Source: Kerstersia similis
GTDB lineage: Bacteria > Pseudomonadota > Gammaproteobacteria > Burkholderiales > Burkholderiaceae_B
DNA length: 64,000 bases
NCBI RefSeq assembly: GCF_965139615.1
Contig: NZ_CBCSIQ010000009.1
Span: forward strand, 62,001 to 126,000
Direction: 5' to 3'
The position numbers and the translations under genes are program-made. The notes under the pieces were generated by a model, which saw only the letters and a program-made list of their open reading frames with translations, ran no database searches and was not told the DNA's origin. This document shows, piece after piece, positions 50,468 to 61,018 of this stretch. The number at the start of each line of letters is the position of its first letter. Within the stretch, counting starts at the first letter, position 1.

Positions 50468-50513
50468 GGAGCGCTGCGACGCGCCGGCTTGCCCGGCGTG
50501 CCAGGCTCAGGAT
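50462..50513 (+). promoter_or_regulatory. SAH riboswitch controlling ahcY
   Basis: The sequence shows the SAH aptamer signature: stem P1 TCCTGAG (50462-50468) with CTCAGGA (50506-50512), the conserved GAGGAGCGCTGCGAC 5' core, stem P2 CGCCGG/CCGGCG (50482-50487/50493-50498) and GCCAGGCTC at the 3' core. SAH riboswitches switch on ahcY and methionine-cycle genes when S-adenosylhomocysteine builds up. About 220 nt of further leader separate it from ahcY. Confidence 0.92.
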
Positions 50514-50732
50514 AGTTTCGTCAACCATGTTGCTGTGCTGGCCGGGCGCGTTTTGCGCCTGCCCGGATCACTGCCAGGGCATGGGGGCGGTACAGGGCTT
50601 GCCCTGGCCGCCGTGGCCTGCGCCTGGGCGCGGGACGAACGGCGCTCGCCAATTCCCTTTCGCACGGGGATGGCGGCGCGTGTGCGCAGTCGGCTCCGTG
50701 CATGGATACCGGATATCTGGAGCTAGACTGAT

Positions 50733-52145
50733 ATGACGACTGTGACTTCTTCCGTAGATTACAAGGTGGCCGACCTGGCCTTGGCAGGCTGGGGCCGCCG
50801 TGAAATCGCCATTGCCGAAACTGAAATGCCCGGCCTGATGGCGACGCGGGAAGAATATGCTGCCAGCCAGCCCCTGAAGGGCGCGCGCATCGCGGGCAGC
50901 CTGCACATGACGATTCAGACGGCCGTGCTGATCGAAACCCTGAAGGCGCTGGGCGCAGAAGTGCGCTGGGCCTCGTGCAACATCTATTCCACCCAGGATC
51001 ACGCGGCGGCGGCGATTGCTGCCGGCGGTACGCCGGTGTACGCCGTCAAGGGCGAATCGCTGGAAGAATACTGGGAATACACGCACCAGATCTTCTCCTG
51101 GCCCAATGAGCAGCATGCCAACATGATCCTCGATGACGGCGGCGATGCCACGCTGCTGCTGCATCTGGGCACGCGTGCCGAATCCGATCTTTCGGTGCTC
51201 GACAAACCCGCCAGCGAAGAAGAGCGCGTGCTGTTCGCCGCCATCCGCAAGCAACTGGCGATCGACCCCAAGTGGTATTCGGTGCGTCTGGCCCAGATCA
51301 AGGGCGTGACGGAAGAAACCACCACCGGCGTGCACCGCCTGTACCAGATGTCGCAAAAGGGTGAACTGGCTTTCGCCGCCATCAACGTCAACGACTCGGT
51401 GACCAAATCCAAGTTCGACAACCTGTACGGTTGCCGCGAGTCGCTGGTCGATGGCATCAAGCGCGCCACCGATGTGATGGTGGCTGGCAAGACTGCCGTG
51501 GTGATCGGTTATGGCGATGTGGGCAAGGGCTGCGCCCAGGCACTGGCCGCTTTGCGCGCCCAGGTCTGGGTCGTGGAAATCGACCCGATCTGCGCCCTGC
51601 AGGCAGCCATGGAAGGCTACAAGGTCGTGAGCATGGACGAGGTGGCCGACAAGGCCGACATCTTCGTCACGGCCACCGGCAACTACCATGTCATCACGCG
51701 TGAACATCTGTATCGCATGAAGGATCAGGCCATCGTCTGCAACATTGGCCACTTCGACAATGAAATCGACGTTGCCAGCCTGGAAGAGCTGGAATGGGAA
51801 GAAATCAAGCCGCAGGTCGATCACGTGATCTTCCCTGATGGCCGCCGCATCATCCTGCTGGCCAAGGGGCGTCTGGTCAACCTGGGTTGCGCCACTGGCC
51901 ACCCGTCTTTCGTGATGTCGTCCTCCTTCACCAACCAGACCATCGCCCAGATCGAGCTGTTCACGCGCAACGAAGCCTATACCAAGGGCAAGGTCTATGT
52001 GCTGCCCAAGCACCTAGACGAAAAAGTGGCGCGTCTGCACCTGAAGAAACTGGGTGTGAACCTGAGCGTGCTGCGCCCTGACCAGGCGGCTTACATCGGC
52101 GTGCCGGTTGACGGCCCGTTCAAGCCTGATCATTATCGTTACTGA
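50733..52145 (+). CDS. ahcY: Adenosylhomocysteinase
   Basis: A 470-residue NAD+-dependent hydrolase that splits S-adenosylhomocysteine into adenosine and homocysteine. VADLALAGWGRREIAIAETE and GARIAGSLHMTIQTAVLIET begin the fold, the NAD loop is VVIGYGDVGKGCAQAL, and the C-terminus GPFKPDHYRY supplies the conserved Lys-Tyr tail. It includes the roughly 40-residue insert typical of bacterial forms. It heads ahcY-small membrane gene-metF behind an SAH riboswitch. Confidence 0.97.
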   Translation: MTTVTSSVDYKVADLALAGWGRREIAIAETEMPGLMATREEYAASQPLKGARIAGSLHMTIQTAVLIETLKALGAEVRWASCNIYSTQDHAAAAIAAGGTPVYAVKGESLEEYWEYTHQIFSWPNEQHANMILDDGGDATLLLHLGTRAESDLSVLDKPASEEERVLFAAIRKQLAIDPKWYSVRLAQIKGVTEETTTGVHRLYQMSQKGELAFAAINVNDSVTKSKFDNLYGCRESLVDGIKRATDVMVAGKTAVVIGYGDVGKGCAQALAALRAQVWVVEIDPICALQAAMEGYKVVSMDEVADKADIFVTATGNYHVITREHLYRMKDQAIVCNIGHFDNEIDVASLEELEWEEIKPQVDHVIFPDGRRIILLAKGRLVNLGCATGHPSFVMSSSFTNQTIAQIELFTRNEAYTKGKVYVLPKHLDEKVARLHLKKLGVNLSVLRPDQAAYIGVPVDGPFKPDHYRY

Positions 52146-52278
52146 GGCAGTCGCACGCGCCGGGCGCTGCTCCTGCCGGACAGCCGCCTGGCGCGCTTGA
52201 TCGGCCGGCCGGGTGCAGGCCGGCGCGGCGGCTGCTTCATGCAGGATGTCCAATGTTGTCTGTCATAGGAGCTGTGCC

Positions 52279-52614
52279 ATGTTTCTACTGATCTGGATCC
52301 TCAATGCCGTCGCGCTGCTGATCGTCGCATCGCTATTGCCCGGTATCGCCATTGCCAGTTTCTGGTCGGCGCTGCTGGCCGCGGTCGTGCTCGGTCTGCT
52401 CAATGCCGTCGTCAAGCCCATTCTGGTCTTCCTGACCTTTCCCATTACCATCGTCACGCTGGGCCTGTTCCTGTTCGTGATCAATGCGCTGGTGTTCTGG
52501 CTGGCGGGTTCGCTGTTTCGCGGCTTTACGGTCAATGGCTTCTGGTGGGCCCTGGCCGGCGCACTGCTGTACAGCCTGATTTCCAGCGCCCTGTCGTCGC
52601 TGCTGGTACGATGA
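52279..52614 (+). CDS. Phage-holin-family small membrane protein (YvlD-like)
   Basis: A 111-residue protein with four hydrophobic helices (FLLIWILNAVALLIVASLLPG, SALLAAVVLGLLNAVVKPIL, ITIVTLGLFLFVINALVFWL, and a final ALAGALLYSLISSALSSLL). It belongs to the group-IV phage holin / DUF360-like family, which in chromosomes is not linked to phage. It sits between ahcY and metF and overlaps metF by 4 bp (ATGA), an arrangement seen in related betaproteobacteria. Its function is unknown. Confidence 0.85.
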   Translation: MFLLIWILNAVALLIVASLLPGIAIASFWSALLAAVVLGLLNAVVKPILVFLTFPITIVTLGLFLFVINALVFWLAGSLFRGFTVNGFWWALAGALLYSLISSALSSLLVR

Positions 52615-53465
52615 CTGCGCGGGTTTCTGAGCCTGTCATCAGCCTGGAGTTCTTTCCGCCACGGGATCTGGCTGCGCAAGAACGCCTGGTGCGTACGGCC
52701 AAGCAACTGATGGCCTTGAATCCGGGGTATGTCAGCGTCACGTTTGGCGCTGGCGGCGCCACGCGCGACGGCACGGCAGAGACGGTGCGCATCATGGAGA
52801 ACCTGGGCTGCGATGTGGCGCCGCACCTGGCCTGCATAGGCAGCAGCCGCGCCGAGCTGGCTGCCATGCTGGCGGCTTACCGGGAGCAGGGCGTGAAACG
52901 CGTGGTGGCCTTGCGGGGCGATCTGCCGTCAGGCATGGGCAGCGTCTATGGCGAGTTCCGCTATGCCAGCGAACTGGTGGCGTTCATCCGTGAAGCCATG
53001 GGCGACTGGTTTCACATAGAAGTGGCTGCCTATCCGGAAATGCATCCCCAGGCCGAAAGCCTGACACGCGATATGGATCATTTCGTGGAAAAGGTTCGTG
53101 CTGGGGCGGATAGTGCCATCACGCAATACTTTTTCAATCCCGACGCCTATTCGGATTTTGTCGAGCGGGCACAGGCGCGGGGCGTGGACATTCCCATCAT
53201 TCCGGGCATCATGCCCATCGTCAACAATACCCAGCTGACGCGTTTTTCGCAGATGTGCGGGGCGGAAATCCCGCGTTGGCTGCGCTTGCGCCTCAATGAT
53301 TATGCGGATGACCGCGAATCGCTGCGCGCCTTTGGCGCGGACGTTGTGGCGCAACTGTGCCAGACCTTGCTGGAGCGCGGCGCGCCGGGCTTGCACTTCT
53401 ATACGCTGAATGGCAGCGAGGCCGTGCGCAATATCTGGCGGCGCCTGAATCCTGGCGTGTTGTAA
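52611..53465 (+). CDS. metF: Methylenetetrahydrofolate reductase
   Basis: A 284-residue FAD enzyme that makes 5-methyl-THF for methionine synthesis. ISLEFFPPRD holds the catalytic Glu, VSVTFGAGGATRDGT the barrel strand, VALRGDLP the flavin contact, and AITQYFFNPDAY and IPGIMPI are typical. The start overlaps the preceding gene as ATGA. With ahcY it forms a methionine-recycling operon under the SAH riboswitch. Confidence 0.96.
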   Translation: MTARVSEPVISLEFFPPRDLAAQERLVRTAKQLMALNPGYVSVTFGAGGATRDGTAETVRIMENLGCDVAPHLACIGSSRAELAAMLAAYREQGVKRVVALRGDLPSGMGSVYGEFRYASELVAFIREAMGDWFHIEVAAYPEMHPQAESLTRDMDHFVEKVRAGADSAITQYFFNPDAYSDFVERAQARGVDIPIIPGIMPIVNNTQLTRFSQMCGAEIPRWLRLRLNDYADDRESLRAFGADVVAQLCQTLLERGAPGLHFYTLNGSEAVRNIWRRLNPGVL

Positions 53466-53583
53466 ACCTCGGCTGCCAGGGCCGTACTCAGCGCTGGCAG
53501 GCCGCACGCGCCGATGGCCGGGCCGTCTTGGGCGCCAGGTGGCCCCAAGACTACCGGTTGGCATGCGGGGCCTGGTGGCGGGC

Positions 53584-54225
53584 TCAGGCCGGTTGGCGGG
53601 GATACCAGCCGCCGGGCGTCAGTATCGCATCCAGTTTGGCGTCGTGGCCGGCGGGCTGATAGTCCACCGGCAGGCGTCCTTCTTCCCATGAAATGCCCAG
53701 CGCGATCAGGCCAGGGTTGGCTGGGCGCAGTTGCGCCAGCGTACGGTCGTAGTAGCCGCCGCCGTAACCCAGGCGGTCGCCTTTGGCTGTCCAGCCCAGG
53801 GTTGGCACCAGAACGACATCCAGGCTGACTTCGGCAGCCGCCAGATCGGGGCCATCGACTTCCTGCACGCCATAGGCGCCGGTTTTCATGGGAACATCGG
53901 GATGCCATGCGCGAAAGGCCAGCGGCTGGTCTGCACTGACGACGGCGGGTAGCAGAACTTCCAGGCCATCTTCTTCAACCCATTTTGCCAGCAGCGGCAG
54001 CAAATTGGGTTCCCCATCCAGGGCATGGAAAGCGGCAATGCGATGGGGGGGCGGATGGCCCGCCTTTTCGGCGGCTTCGCGCCGCAGCGCCAGCCAGGTA
54101 TAGAGCCGGCCACGCAACAGCAGTCCGCCGCGGCTGCGATTGGCGTGATCCATGTTGTTTCGCCGCTCACGCAGCGTAGTCCGCAGCCCGGCTGCGGTAT
54201 CCTGTATGGTATTAGCGGTTTTCAT
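53584..54225 (-). CDS. 5-formyltetrahydrofolate cyclo-ligase
   Basis: A 213-residue ATP-dependent enzyme (YgfA/MTHFS) that converts 5-formyl-THF to 5,10-methenyl-THF. The N-terminal GLRTTLRERRNN, DVVLVPTLGWTAKGDRLGYGGGYYDR and ALGISWEEGRLP match the family. It faces metF tail to tail. The start is only 5 or 14 bp from the divergent slt start, so its promoter must lie inside slt, unless the start is the later ATG at 54153. Confidence 0.93.
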   Translation of the reverse strand: MKTANTIQDTAAGLRTTLRERRNNMDHANRSRGGLLLRGRLYTWLALRREAAEKAGHPPPHRIAAFHALDGEPNLLPLLAKWVEEDGLEVLLPAVVSADQPLAFRAWHPDVPMKTGAYGVQEVDGPDLAAAEVSLDVVLVPTLGWTAKGDRLGYGGGYYDRTLAQLRPANPGLIALGISWEEGRLPVDYQPAGHDAKLDAILTPGGWYPRQPA

Positions 54226-54239
54226 GCGGAATGCCAGTC

Positions 54240-56273
54240 ATGAGTCATAGTCAAGTATCAGCACGGTATCAGAAATCGGCAGGGAGCGTTCGTCCCATCT
54301 GGCGCGCCTGGCTGGGGGCATTGTTGTTGGCCGGCGCGGCGCCGGTGCTGGCGCAGGAAGGCGGTTTGCGGTTGGCTTCCTTGTCGCCGCAGGCTCAGCC
54401 GGCGCAGCGCAATGCCGAAAGCGCGCTGAGCGCTGCCCGGGACGCGTTCCAGAAAAAGGATTGGAAGGCCTTGCCTGCGTTGGTGGAACGCGCTCGCGAT
54501 GCAGAGCTGGGCATGTATGCCGAATACTGGATGCTGCGCTACCTGCTGACCGAGCAGCGGACGATAGATCCGGTCTTGCTGCAATCTTTCGTGGACCGCT
54601 ATCCCGGCACCTATCTGGCCGACAAGCTCAAGGGCGACTGGATCCTCGCGGCGGCCCGCGCAGGCGACTTTGCGCAAGTGCGCCGGGTGGGCGAGGTGGA
54701 GGTCGGCAGCCCGCAGGTGAACTGTGCCCAACTGGACGCGCGCTATCGTGGCGGGGACAAGGTCACGGATATCGACGCTGTTGCCGTGTTTTCGCCGGGC
54801 AATGCCTGTTGGGCGCTGTTCGATAAGCTGTCCGCAGACAATGTTCTGGACCGCAGCACCCTGGTGTTCATGTGGCGTGACCTGCTCGACGAAAACAAGC
54901 TGGCCCATGCGCGGCGCATGGCGTCCTATGTGCTGAATCCGACAGAGCTCAAAGAGTACGACGCGGCACTGAAAAACCCGATGCAATGGCTGTCGCGCCA
55001 GGAGCAACGGCTGCGTACGCCGGCGCAGCGCGATATCGCCACGGTGGCTTTGTCGCGCCTGGCGCGCAAGAACATGGACGATGGCGATGCCTACCTGCGC
55101 CGTACCTGGAATGGCCGTCTGCCCGAAGAGGATCTGAAGTGGGTACGCAGCCAGTTCGCACTGGTGGCGGCGCTGAACCTGAACCCGGTGGCGCATCGCT
55201 GGTATCAGGAGGCCGACGGCGTTCGGATGACCGAATACAACGCCGCCTGGCGGGTGCGGGCTGCGCTGCGCCAGCCTGAAATCGACTGGGGCTGGGTGTC
55301 GCGTTCCATTGCGCAGATGACACCGTCGCAGCGCAACGAATCCGTCTGGGTGTACTGGAATGCCCGCAGCCTGAAGGCGCGCGGCCAGGAAACGGCTGCC
55401 AACGATGCGTTTGCTTCGATCGCCGGGGAATATGGTTTCTATGGCCAGCTGGCGGCCGAAGAGCTTGGGTTTGCCATTGCCCCGCCACCCGCGCCCGCTC
55501 GCGTGACGGCAGCCGAGCTGGCGGATGTCGCGGCCAATCCGGGCTTGCGCCGGTCTATCGCGCTGTTCCGCGAAGGCTGGCGGGCCGAAGCCGTGCCGGA
55601 ATGGAATTTCGCATTGCGCGGCATGAGCGACCGGCAGTTGCTGGCCGCCGCTGAACTGGCGCGCCAGGAACATATCTACGACCGCGTGGTGAACACCTCC
55701 GAGCGTACCCGCGACCAGATTGATTTCTCGCAGCGCTATATCGCGCCTTTCGAGGGACGCGTGAGTGCCCAGGCACGTTCCATTGACCTGGACCCGGCCT
55801 GGGTCTATGGCCTGATCCGCCAGGAATCGCGCTTCATTACCGACGCGCGCTCGACGGTAGGCGCATCGGGGCTGATGCAGCTCATGCCGGGCACGGCCAA
55901 ATGGGTGGCTAAAAAAATCGGCATGACGGATTTTCATCCCTCCAGGGTCAACGAGTTCGAGGTCAATACGGTGCTGGGCACCAATTACCTGAACATGGTT
56001 TTGCAGGATCTGGATGGTTCGCAGGTATTGGCCAGCGCGGGCTATAACGCCGGGCCCAAGCGGCCGGTATTGTGGCGCTCGCGCCTGACGCATCCGGTCG
56101 AAGGGGCGATTTTCGCGGAAACCATTCCCTTTACCGAGACTCGCATCTACGTGAAGAACGTCTTGTCCAACGCGACCTATTACGCCGCCATGTTTACCGG
56201 CGAGCCGCAATCGCTCAAGGCCAGGCTGGGCAATATCGAGCCCAAGGCCAATGCTGCCGTGGATCTGCCTTGA
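54240..56273 (+). CDS. Soluble lytic murein transglycosylase
   Basis: A 677-residue periplasmic enzyme of the Slt70 type. An N-terminal hydrophobic segment (WLGALLLAGAAPVLAQ) is a likely signal peptide. A long helical superhelix domain follows, and the C-terminal lysozyme-like domain has the catalytic Glu in IRQESRFITDA, then GASGLMQLMPGTAKW and SAGYNAGPKRPVLW. It cleaves glycan strands to 1,6-anhydromuropeptides. ATG 54231 is an alternative start. Confidence 0.92.
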   Translation: MSHSQVSARYQKSAGSVRPIWRAWLGALLLAGAAPVLAQEGGLRLASLSPQAQPAQRNAESALSAARDAFQKKDWKALPALVERARDAELGMYAEYWMLRYLLTEQRTIDPVLLQSFVDRYPGTYLADKLKGDWILAAARAGDFAQVRRVGEVEVGSPQVNCAQLDARYRGGDKVTDIDAVAVFSPGNACWALFDKLSADNVLDRSTLVFMWRDLLDENKLAHARRMASYVLNPTELKEYDAALKNPMQWLSRQEQRLRTPAQRDIATVALSRLARKNMDDGDAYLRRTWNGRLPEEDLKWVRSQFALVAALNLNPVAHRWYQEADGVRMTEYNAAWRVRAALRQPEIDWGWVSRSIAQMTPSQRNESVWVYWNARSLKARGQETAANDAFASIAGEYGFYGQLAAEELGFAIAPPPAPARVTAAELADVAANPGLRRSIALFREGWRAEAVPEWNFALRGMSDRQLLAAAELARQEHIYDRVVNTSERTRDQIDFSQRYIAPFEGRVSAQARSIDLDPAWVYGLIRQESRFITDARSTVGASGLMQLMPGTAKWVAKKIGMTDFHPSRVNEFEVNTVLGTNYLNMVLQDLDGSQVLASAGYNAGPKRPVLWRSRLTHPVEGAIFAETIPFTETRIYVKNVLSNATYYAAMFTGEPQSLKARLGNIEPKANAAVDLP

Positions 56274-57394
56274 GCCTGCGTGAACCTGTCGTGCCGGATG
56301 AGCAGAAGGATGTCAGCCTGAGCGGGCTGGATGTCTATGAGGTTGGCGGCGCTGTGCGCGATGCTCTGCTGGGCCTGTCTGCCGGCGATCATGATTGGGT
56401 GGTCGTGGGCGCCAGGCCAGAAGACCTGGCTGCGCGGGGCTTCCTGCCTGTGGGGGGGGATTTTCCGGTGTTCCTGCATCCCAGGACCAAGGAAGAATAT
56501 GCGCTGGCACGCACGGAGCGGAAATCCGGACGGGGCTACAAGGGTTTTACCTTCCATACCGGGCCGGAGGTCACGCTGGAAGAAGACCTGGCCCGTCGCG
56601 ACCTGACTGTCAATGCCATTGCCAGGCGGCCGGATGGCGTGCTGGTGGATCCTTATGGTGGCGTGGCAGATGTCCAGGCGCGCCTGTTCCGGCACGTGGG
56701 GCCGGCGTTCGTCGAGGATCCGGTACGCATCCTCAGGCTGGCGCGTTTCTGCGCCCGTTTCACGGATTTCCGCGTGGCCGATGAAACGCTGGCGCTGGCG
56801 CGGGAAATGGTGCGAGCGGGTGAGGTGGATGCACTGGTGCCTGAACGTGTCTGGAAAGAGTTGTCGCGCGGACTGATGTCCAGGCAGCCGTCCCGTATGT
56901 TGCAGGTCTTGCAGGATACGCATGCCCTGGCACGGATTGCACCCATGCTGGCGCTTGATGGCACGCTGGGCAATTGGGCGCTGCTGGATCGGGCAGCGCA
57001 GGCCGGTTTGCCGCTGGCCGGACGTTACGCCTTGCTGGGCCGTGCCGCCAGTGATGTGGCGGCGTTGTCCAGGCTCTGGAAAGTGCCGGCCGAATGCGCG
57101 GATCAGGCCCGCCTGTTGCCGGTCATAGTGGCCGCTGCAGCAGAAACCGGCGCCGGCCGCCTGGATGCGCTGGAAACCTGCGATGCCCTGCGTAAACCCG
57201 AACGTTTTTTGGCTTTGCTGGATGCCGCCAGTTTGCTGGTGCCGGTGGATGTCAGCGCCTGGCGGCAGGCGCTGGAAACCGTGCGAGGCGTGGATGCAGG
57301 CGCAATCGCCGCTGCGCTGAGCGGGCAGGCCCAGTCAATCAAAACGGCGGTGCGAGAGGCACGCGCCAGGGCGTTGCAGGCTCTGCCGCAATAG
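56270..57394 (+). CDS. cca: CCA tRNA nucleotidyltransferase
   Basis: A 374-residue class II enzyme that adds or repairs the tRNA 3'-CCA. The catalytic head shows EVGGAVRDALLGL, DHDWVVVG, GRGYKGFTFH-type sequence, and RRDLTVNAIARR, then DPVRILRLARFCARF. It is shorter than E. coli Cca and lacks the C-terminal HD phosphohydrolase domain. No ATG is available near the family start. TTG at 56270 overlaps the slt stop (TTGA) and GTG at 56291 is the alternative, so the N-terminus is uncertain by about 7 residues. Confidence 0.9.
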   Translation: MSLREPVVPDEQKDVSLSGLDVYEVGGAVRDALLGLSAGDHDWVVVGARPEDLAARGFLPVGGDFPVFLHPRTKEEYALARTERKSGRGYKGFTFHTGPEVTLEEDLARRDLTVNAIARRPDGVLVDPYGGVADVQARLFRHVGPAFVEDPVRILRLARFCARFTDFRVADETLALAREMVRAGEVDALVPERVWKELSRGLMSRQPSRMLQVLQDTHALARIAPMLALDGTLGNWALLDRAAQAGLPLAGRYALLGRAASDVAALSRLWKVPAECADQARLLPVIVAAAAETGAGRLDALETCDALRKPERFLALLDAASLLVPVDVSAWRQALETVRGVDAGAIAAALSGQAQSIKTAVREARARALQALPQ

Positions 57395-57488
57395 AGCAAT
57401 AGAGGGGACCCTCCGGGGCTGGCCCGCGCCGTGTCCTGGGATGGGCTTCACGTCATGGGAGCGGGCTTGAGGGGCAGCGCATGGCGTT

Positions 57489-58679
57489 TCAGAGCATGGC
57501 GCGGCGGTCGCCCCGCAGAAAGCCCAGCAAGGGGGCTTCGATCTCGCGTCCGATGATCAGGACTTTGAAAAGCTCGCCCATTTCCGCTTCCGAGAGCAGC
57601 TTCTGAATGGGCGCGACCTGGCGCGCATAGGCAAGTGCGTCACTGCTGTCCAGCGTGGAGAGCCATTCGAGCAGGCCGGCATTGGCCAGGAAGCGTGCCT
57701 GGGAGGTATAGCCCAGAACCTCCAGGCCGCCTGCCAGCGCTGCGTCTGCCATGGCGGTGAAGTCAACATGCGCCGTGATGTCCTGCGCGCCGGGCACGAC
57801 CAGCGGGTCGCTGTGCGCATGATGACGCAAATGGCACATCAGGGTGCCTTCGGCACGTTGCGGATGGTAGTACTCGTGGCGCGGGAAACCGTAGTCGATC
57901 AGCAGCGCCGCGCCGCGCTGCAGCCAGGTGCCCATATCGCGCACCCAGGCTTCGGCACGTAGATTGATTTCCGATGCATAGCCGGGCAAGGGCGGCATGC
58001 GGCTGGCGACCTGGTCGGCAAGTGCTGCCGCAGCCGGCCGGTCCAGCCAGAGGAAGCTGCCGTCGGCCGCCAGGCCGATATGCCGTTCGAGCAATTGGCC
58101 GTTGTCATCCCAGCGGAACAGCTTCACAGGCATGGCATCGAGCACCTCATTGGCAACGACGCAACCTTGCCAGCTTGCCGGCAGGGTATCGCGCCATTGC
58201 ACGCGGTCGCCAAAGCGCGCCAGGCGTTGTTGTTGACGTGCCCTTAGGTCGGCAGACAGCTCCAGGATTTCATAGCGTACCGGCAGTCCCAGCGCATCCA
58301 GGCTGTCCAGCAGGCCTTCGGCCAGGGCACCGCTGCCGGCGCCGAATTCCAGTACGTTCAAGCTGTCGATCTGCACCAGGACTTCGGCAAGCTGTCGGGC
58401 CAGGGTGGCGGCGAAGGCCGGCGAGAGTTCCGGAGCGGTAATGAAGTCGCTGCCAGGTTGGGGCGCCGCGCTGGCATCCGGGTCGGCGGCAAGTTTGACC
58501 TGTGCGCCGCTGTAATAGCCCAGGCCCGGTTCATACAGCGCCATTTCCATCCAGGCATCGAAAGGCAGGGCGCCGCCGGCTCGTTCGATGGCCGCAGCCA
58601 GGCGTGCGTGCAATTGCTGGCTGATGGCAAAGGTGGCAGGATCCAGGCGTTGAATCAGGGTGTCCAGGGAAGGGTGCAT
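57489..58679 (-). CDS. Class I SAM-dependent methyltransferase, MidA/NDUFAF7 (DUF185) family
   Basis: A 396-residue methyltransferase. Near the N-terminus is the family block GGALPFDAWMEMALYEPGLGYYSG; the SAM site is LNVLEFGAGSGALAEG near residue 110, followed by EILELSADLRARQQ and VVANEVLDAMPV. The eukaryotic member methylates an arginine of a complex I subunit; the bacterial target is not known. It lies 3' of rhlE but is separated from it by a strong bidirectional terminator. Confidence 0.9.
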   Translation of the reverse strand: MHPSLDTLIQRLDPATFAISQQLHARLAAAIERAGGALPFDAWMEMALYEPGLGYYSGAQVKLAADPDASAAPQPGSDFITAPELSPAFAATLARQLAEVLVQIDSLNVLEFGAGSGALAEGLLDSLDALGLPVRYEILELSADLRARQQQRLARFGDRVQWRDTLPASWQGCVVANEVLDAMPVKLFRWDDNGQLLERHIGLAADGSFLWLDRPAAAALADQVASRMPPLPGYASEINLRAEAWVRDMGTWLQRGAALLIDYGFPRHEYYHPQRAEGTLMCHLRHHAHSDPLVVPGAQDITAHVDFTAMADAALAGGLEVLGYTSQARFLANAGLLEWLSTLDSSDALAYARQVAPIQKLLSEAEMGELFKVLIIGREIEAPLLGFLRGDRRAML

Positions 58680-58798
58680 GGCAAAGAGGTAAAGGCAGCG
58701 AAGGAAACGGGAGCTATTGTCCCATGATGGACGGCGGGGTGCGCAGGCCGTGTTGCACGGCAGAAGGGAGGAGGGGGCAGGAAGGAAAAGCGGGAAGT

Positions 58799-58842
58799 AA
58801 AAAGCGGGAAGCTGCCCGGAGGGGCGGCTTCCCGCTTTTTTG
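58799..58842. terminator. Bidirectional terminator between rhlE and the MidA-type gene
   Basis: A perfect 12-bp stem (AAAGCGGGAAGC and GCTTCCCGCTTT) is flanked by A-run and T-run tracts, so it can terminate on both strands. A direct repeat of AAAGCGGGAAG lies just to its left. Confidence 0.88.
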
Positions 58843-58910
58843 CGGTATCAGGCACCAGGTGGCGACGCGTCAGGGACGCTGCAGGGCCACAGAGTCAGTG
58901 CCGCAAGGGC

Positions 58911-60581
<1,671 letters not shown>

Positions 60582-61018
60582 AGGTAATATTTTTCCCAGG
60601 GACGCACGCAGGCATCCCGATAATGGGTACACGTCAGCAGGGGCGGGGATGCGCCTGTGGCGATACGGTTGAACGGAGCATCGTGCCGACCGGAACAACC
60701 GTAGCGCGAGGGTTCCTGGCGGAACCTGGCGTAGGAAAGAGGTCAGGGAGCGATGACGGCCATCATGGGCGAGGGTCTTGGACCGAACGACTGCTGGCGC
60801 ACAGGGCGCGGAATGATGGCACGGACAATGCAGTACCGCGATTTTAGTGTTAACCCCAGGAAAAAGCCAGGGATTTCAATTGGCTGTTGTTTTTTAATGT
60901 GTTATGGCGCATGCGCGGAAACGCTGAAAATGGCTGCGGGCGCTGCGTTTCCGGCTCGAACCAGCCTGTTTTTGTGGCGACCTTGGCCTCAGGCCGCTTG
61001 CGCGCCGGCCAGAATGCC
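60582..61018. other. Gap between rhlE and the FecR-like gene
   Basis: The 437 bases hold no supported gene. A weak hairpin AGCCA/TGGCT (60865-60885) with A/T runs on both sides could end the sigma/FecR transcript. A perfect 9-bp dyad CGGAAACGC/GCGTTTCCG lies at 60916-60953. The rhlE leader occupies the left part; no clear sigma-70 boxes were found there. Confidence 0.4.

Noticed and set aside
52279..52614. Prophage remnant suggested by the holin-family protein
   Set aside because: The gene is coupled to metF inside a methionine-cycle operon and no other phage gene is near. Chromosomal members of this family are common.
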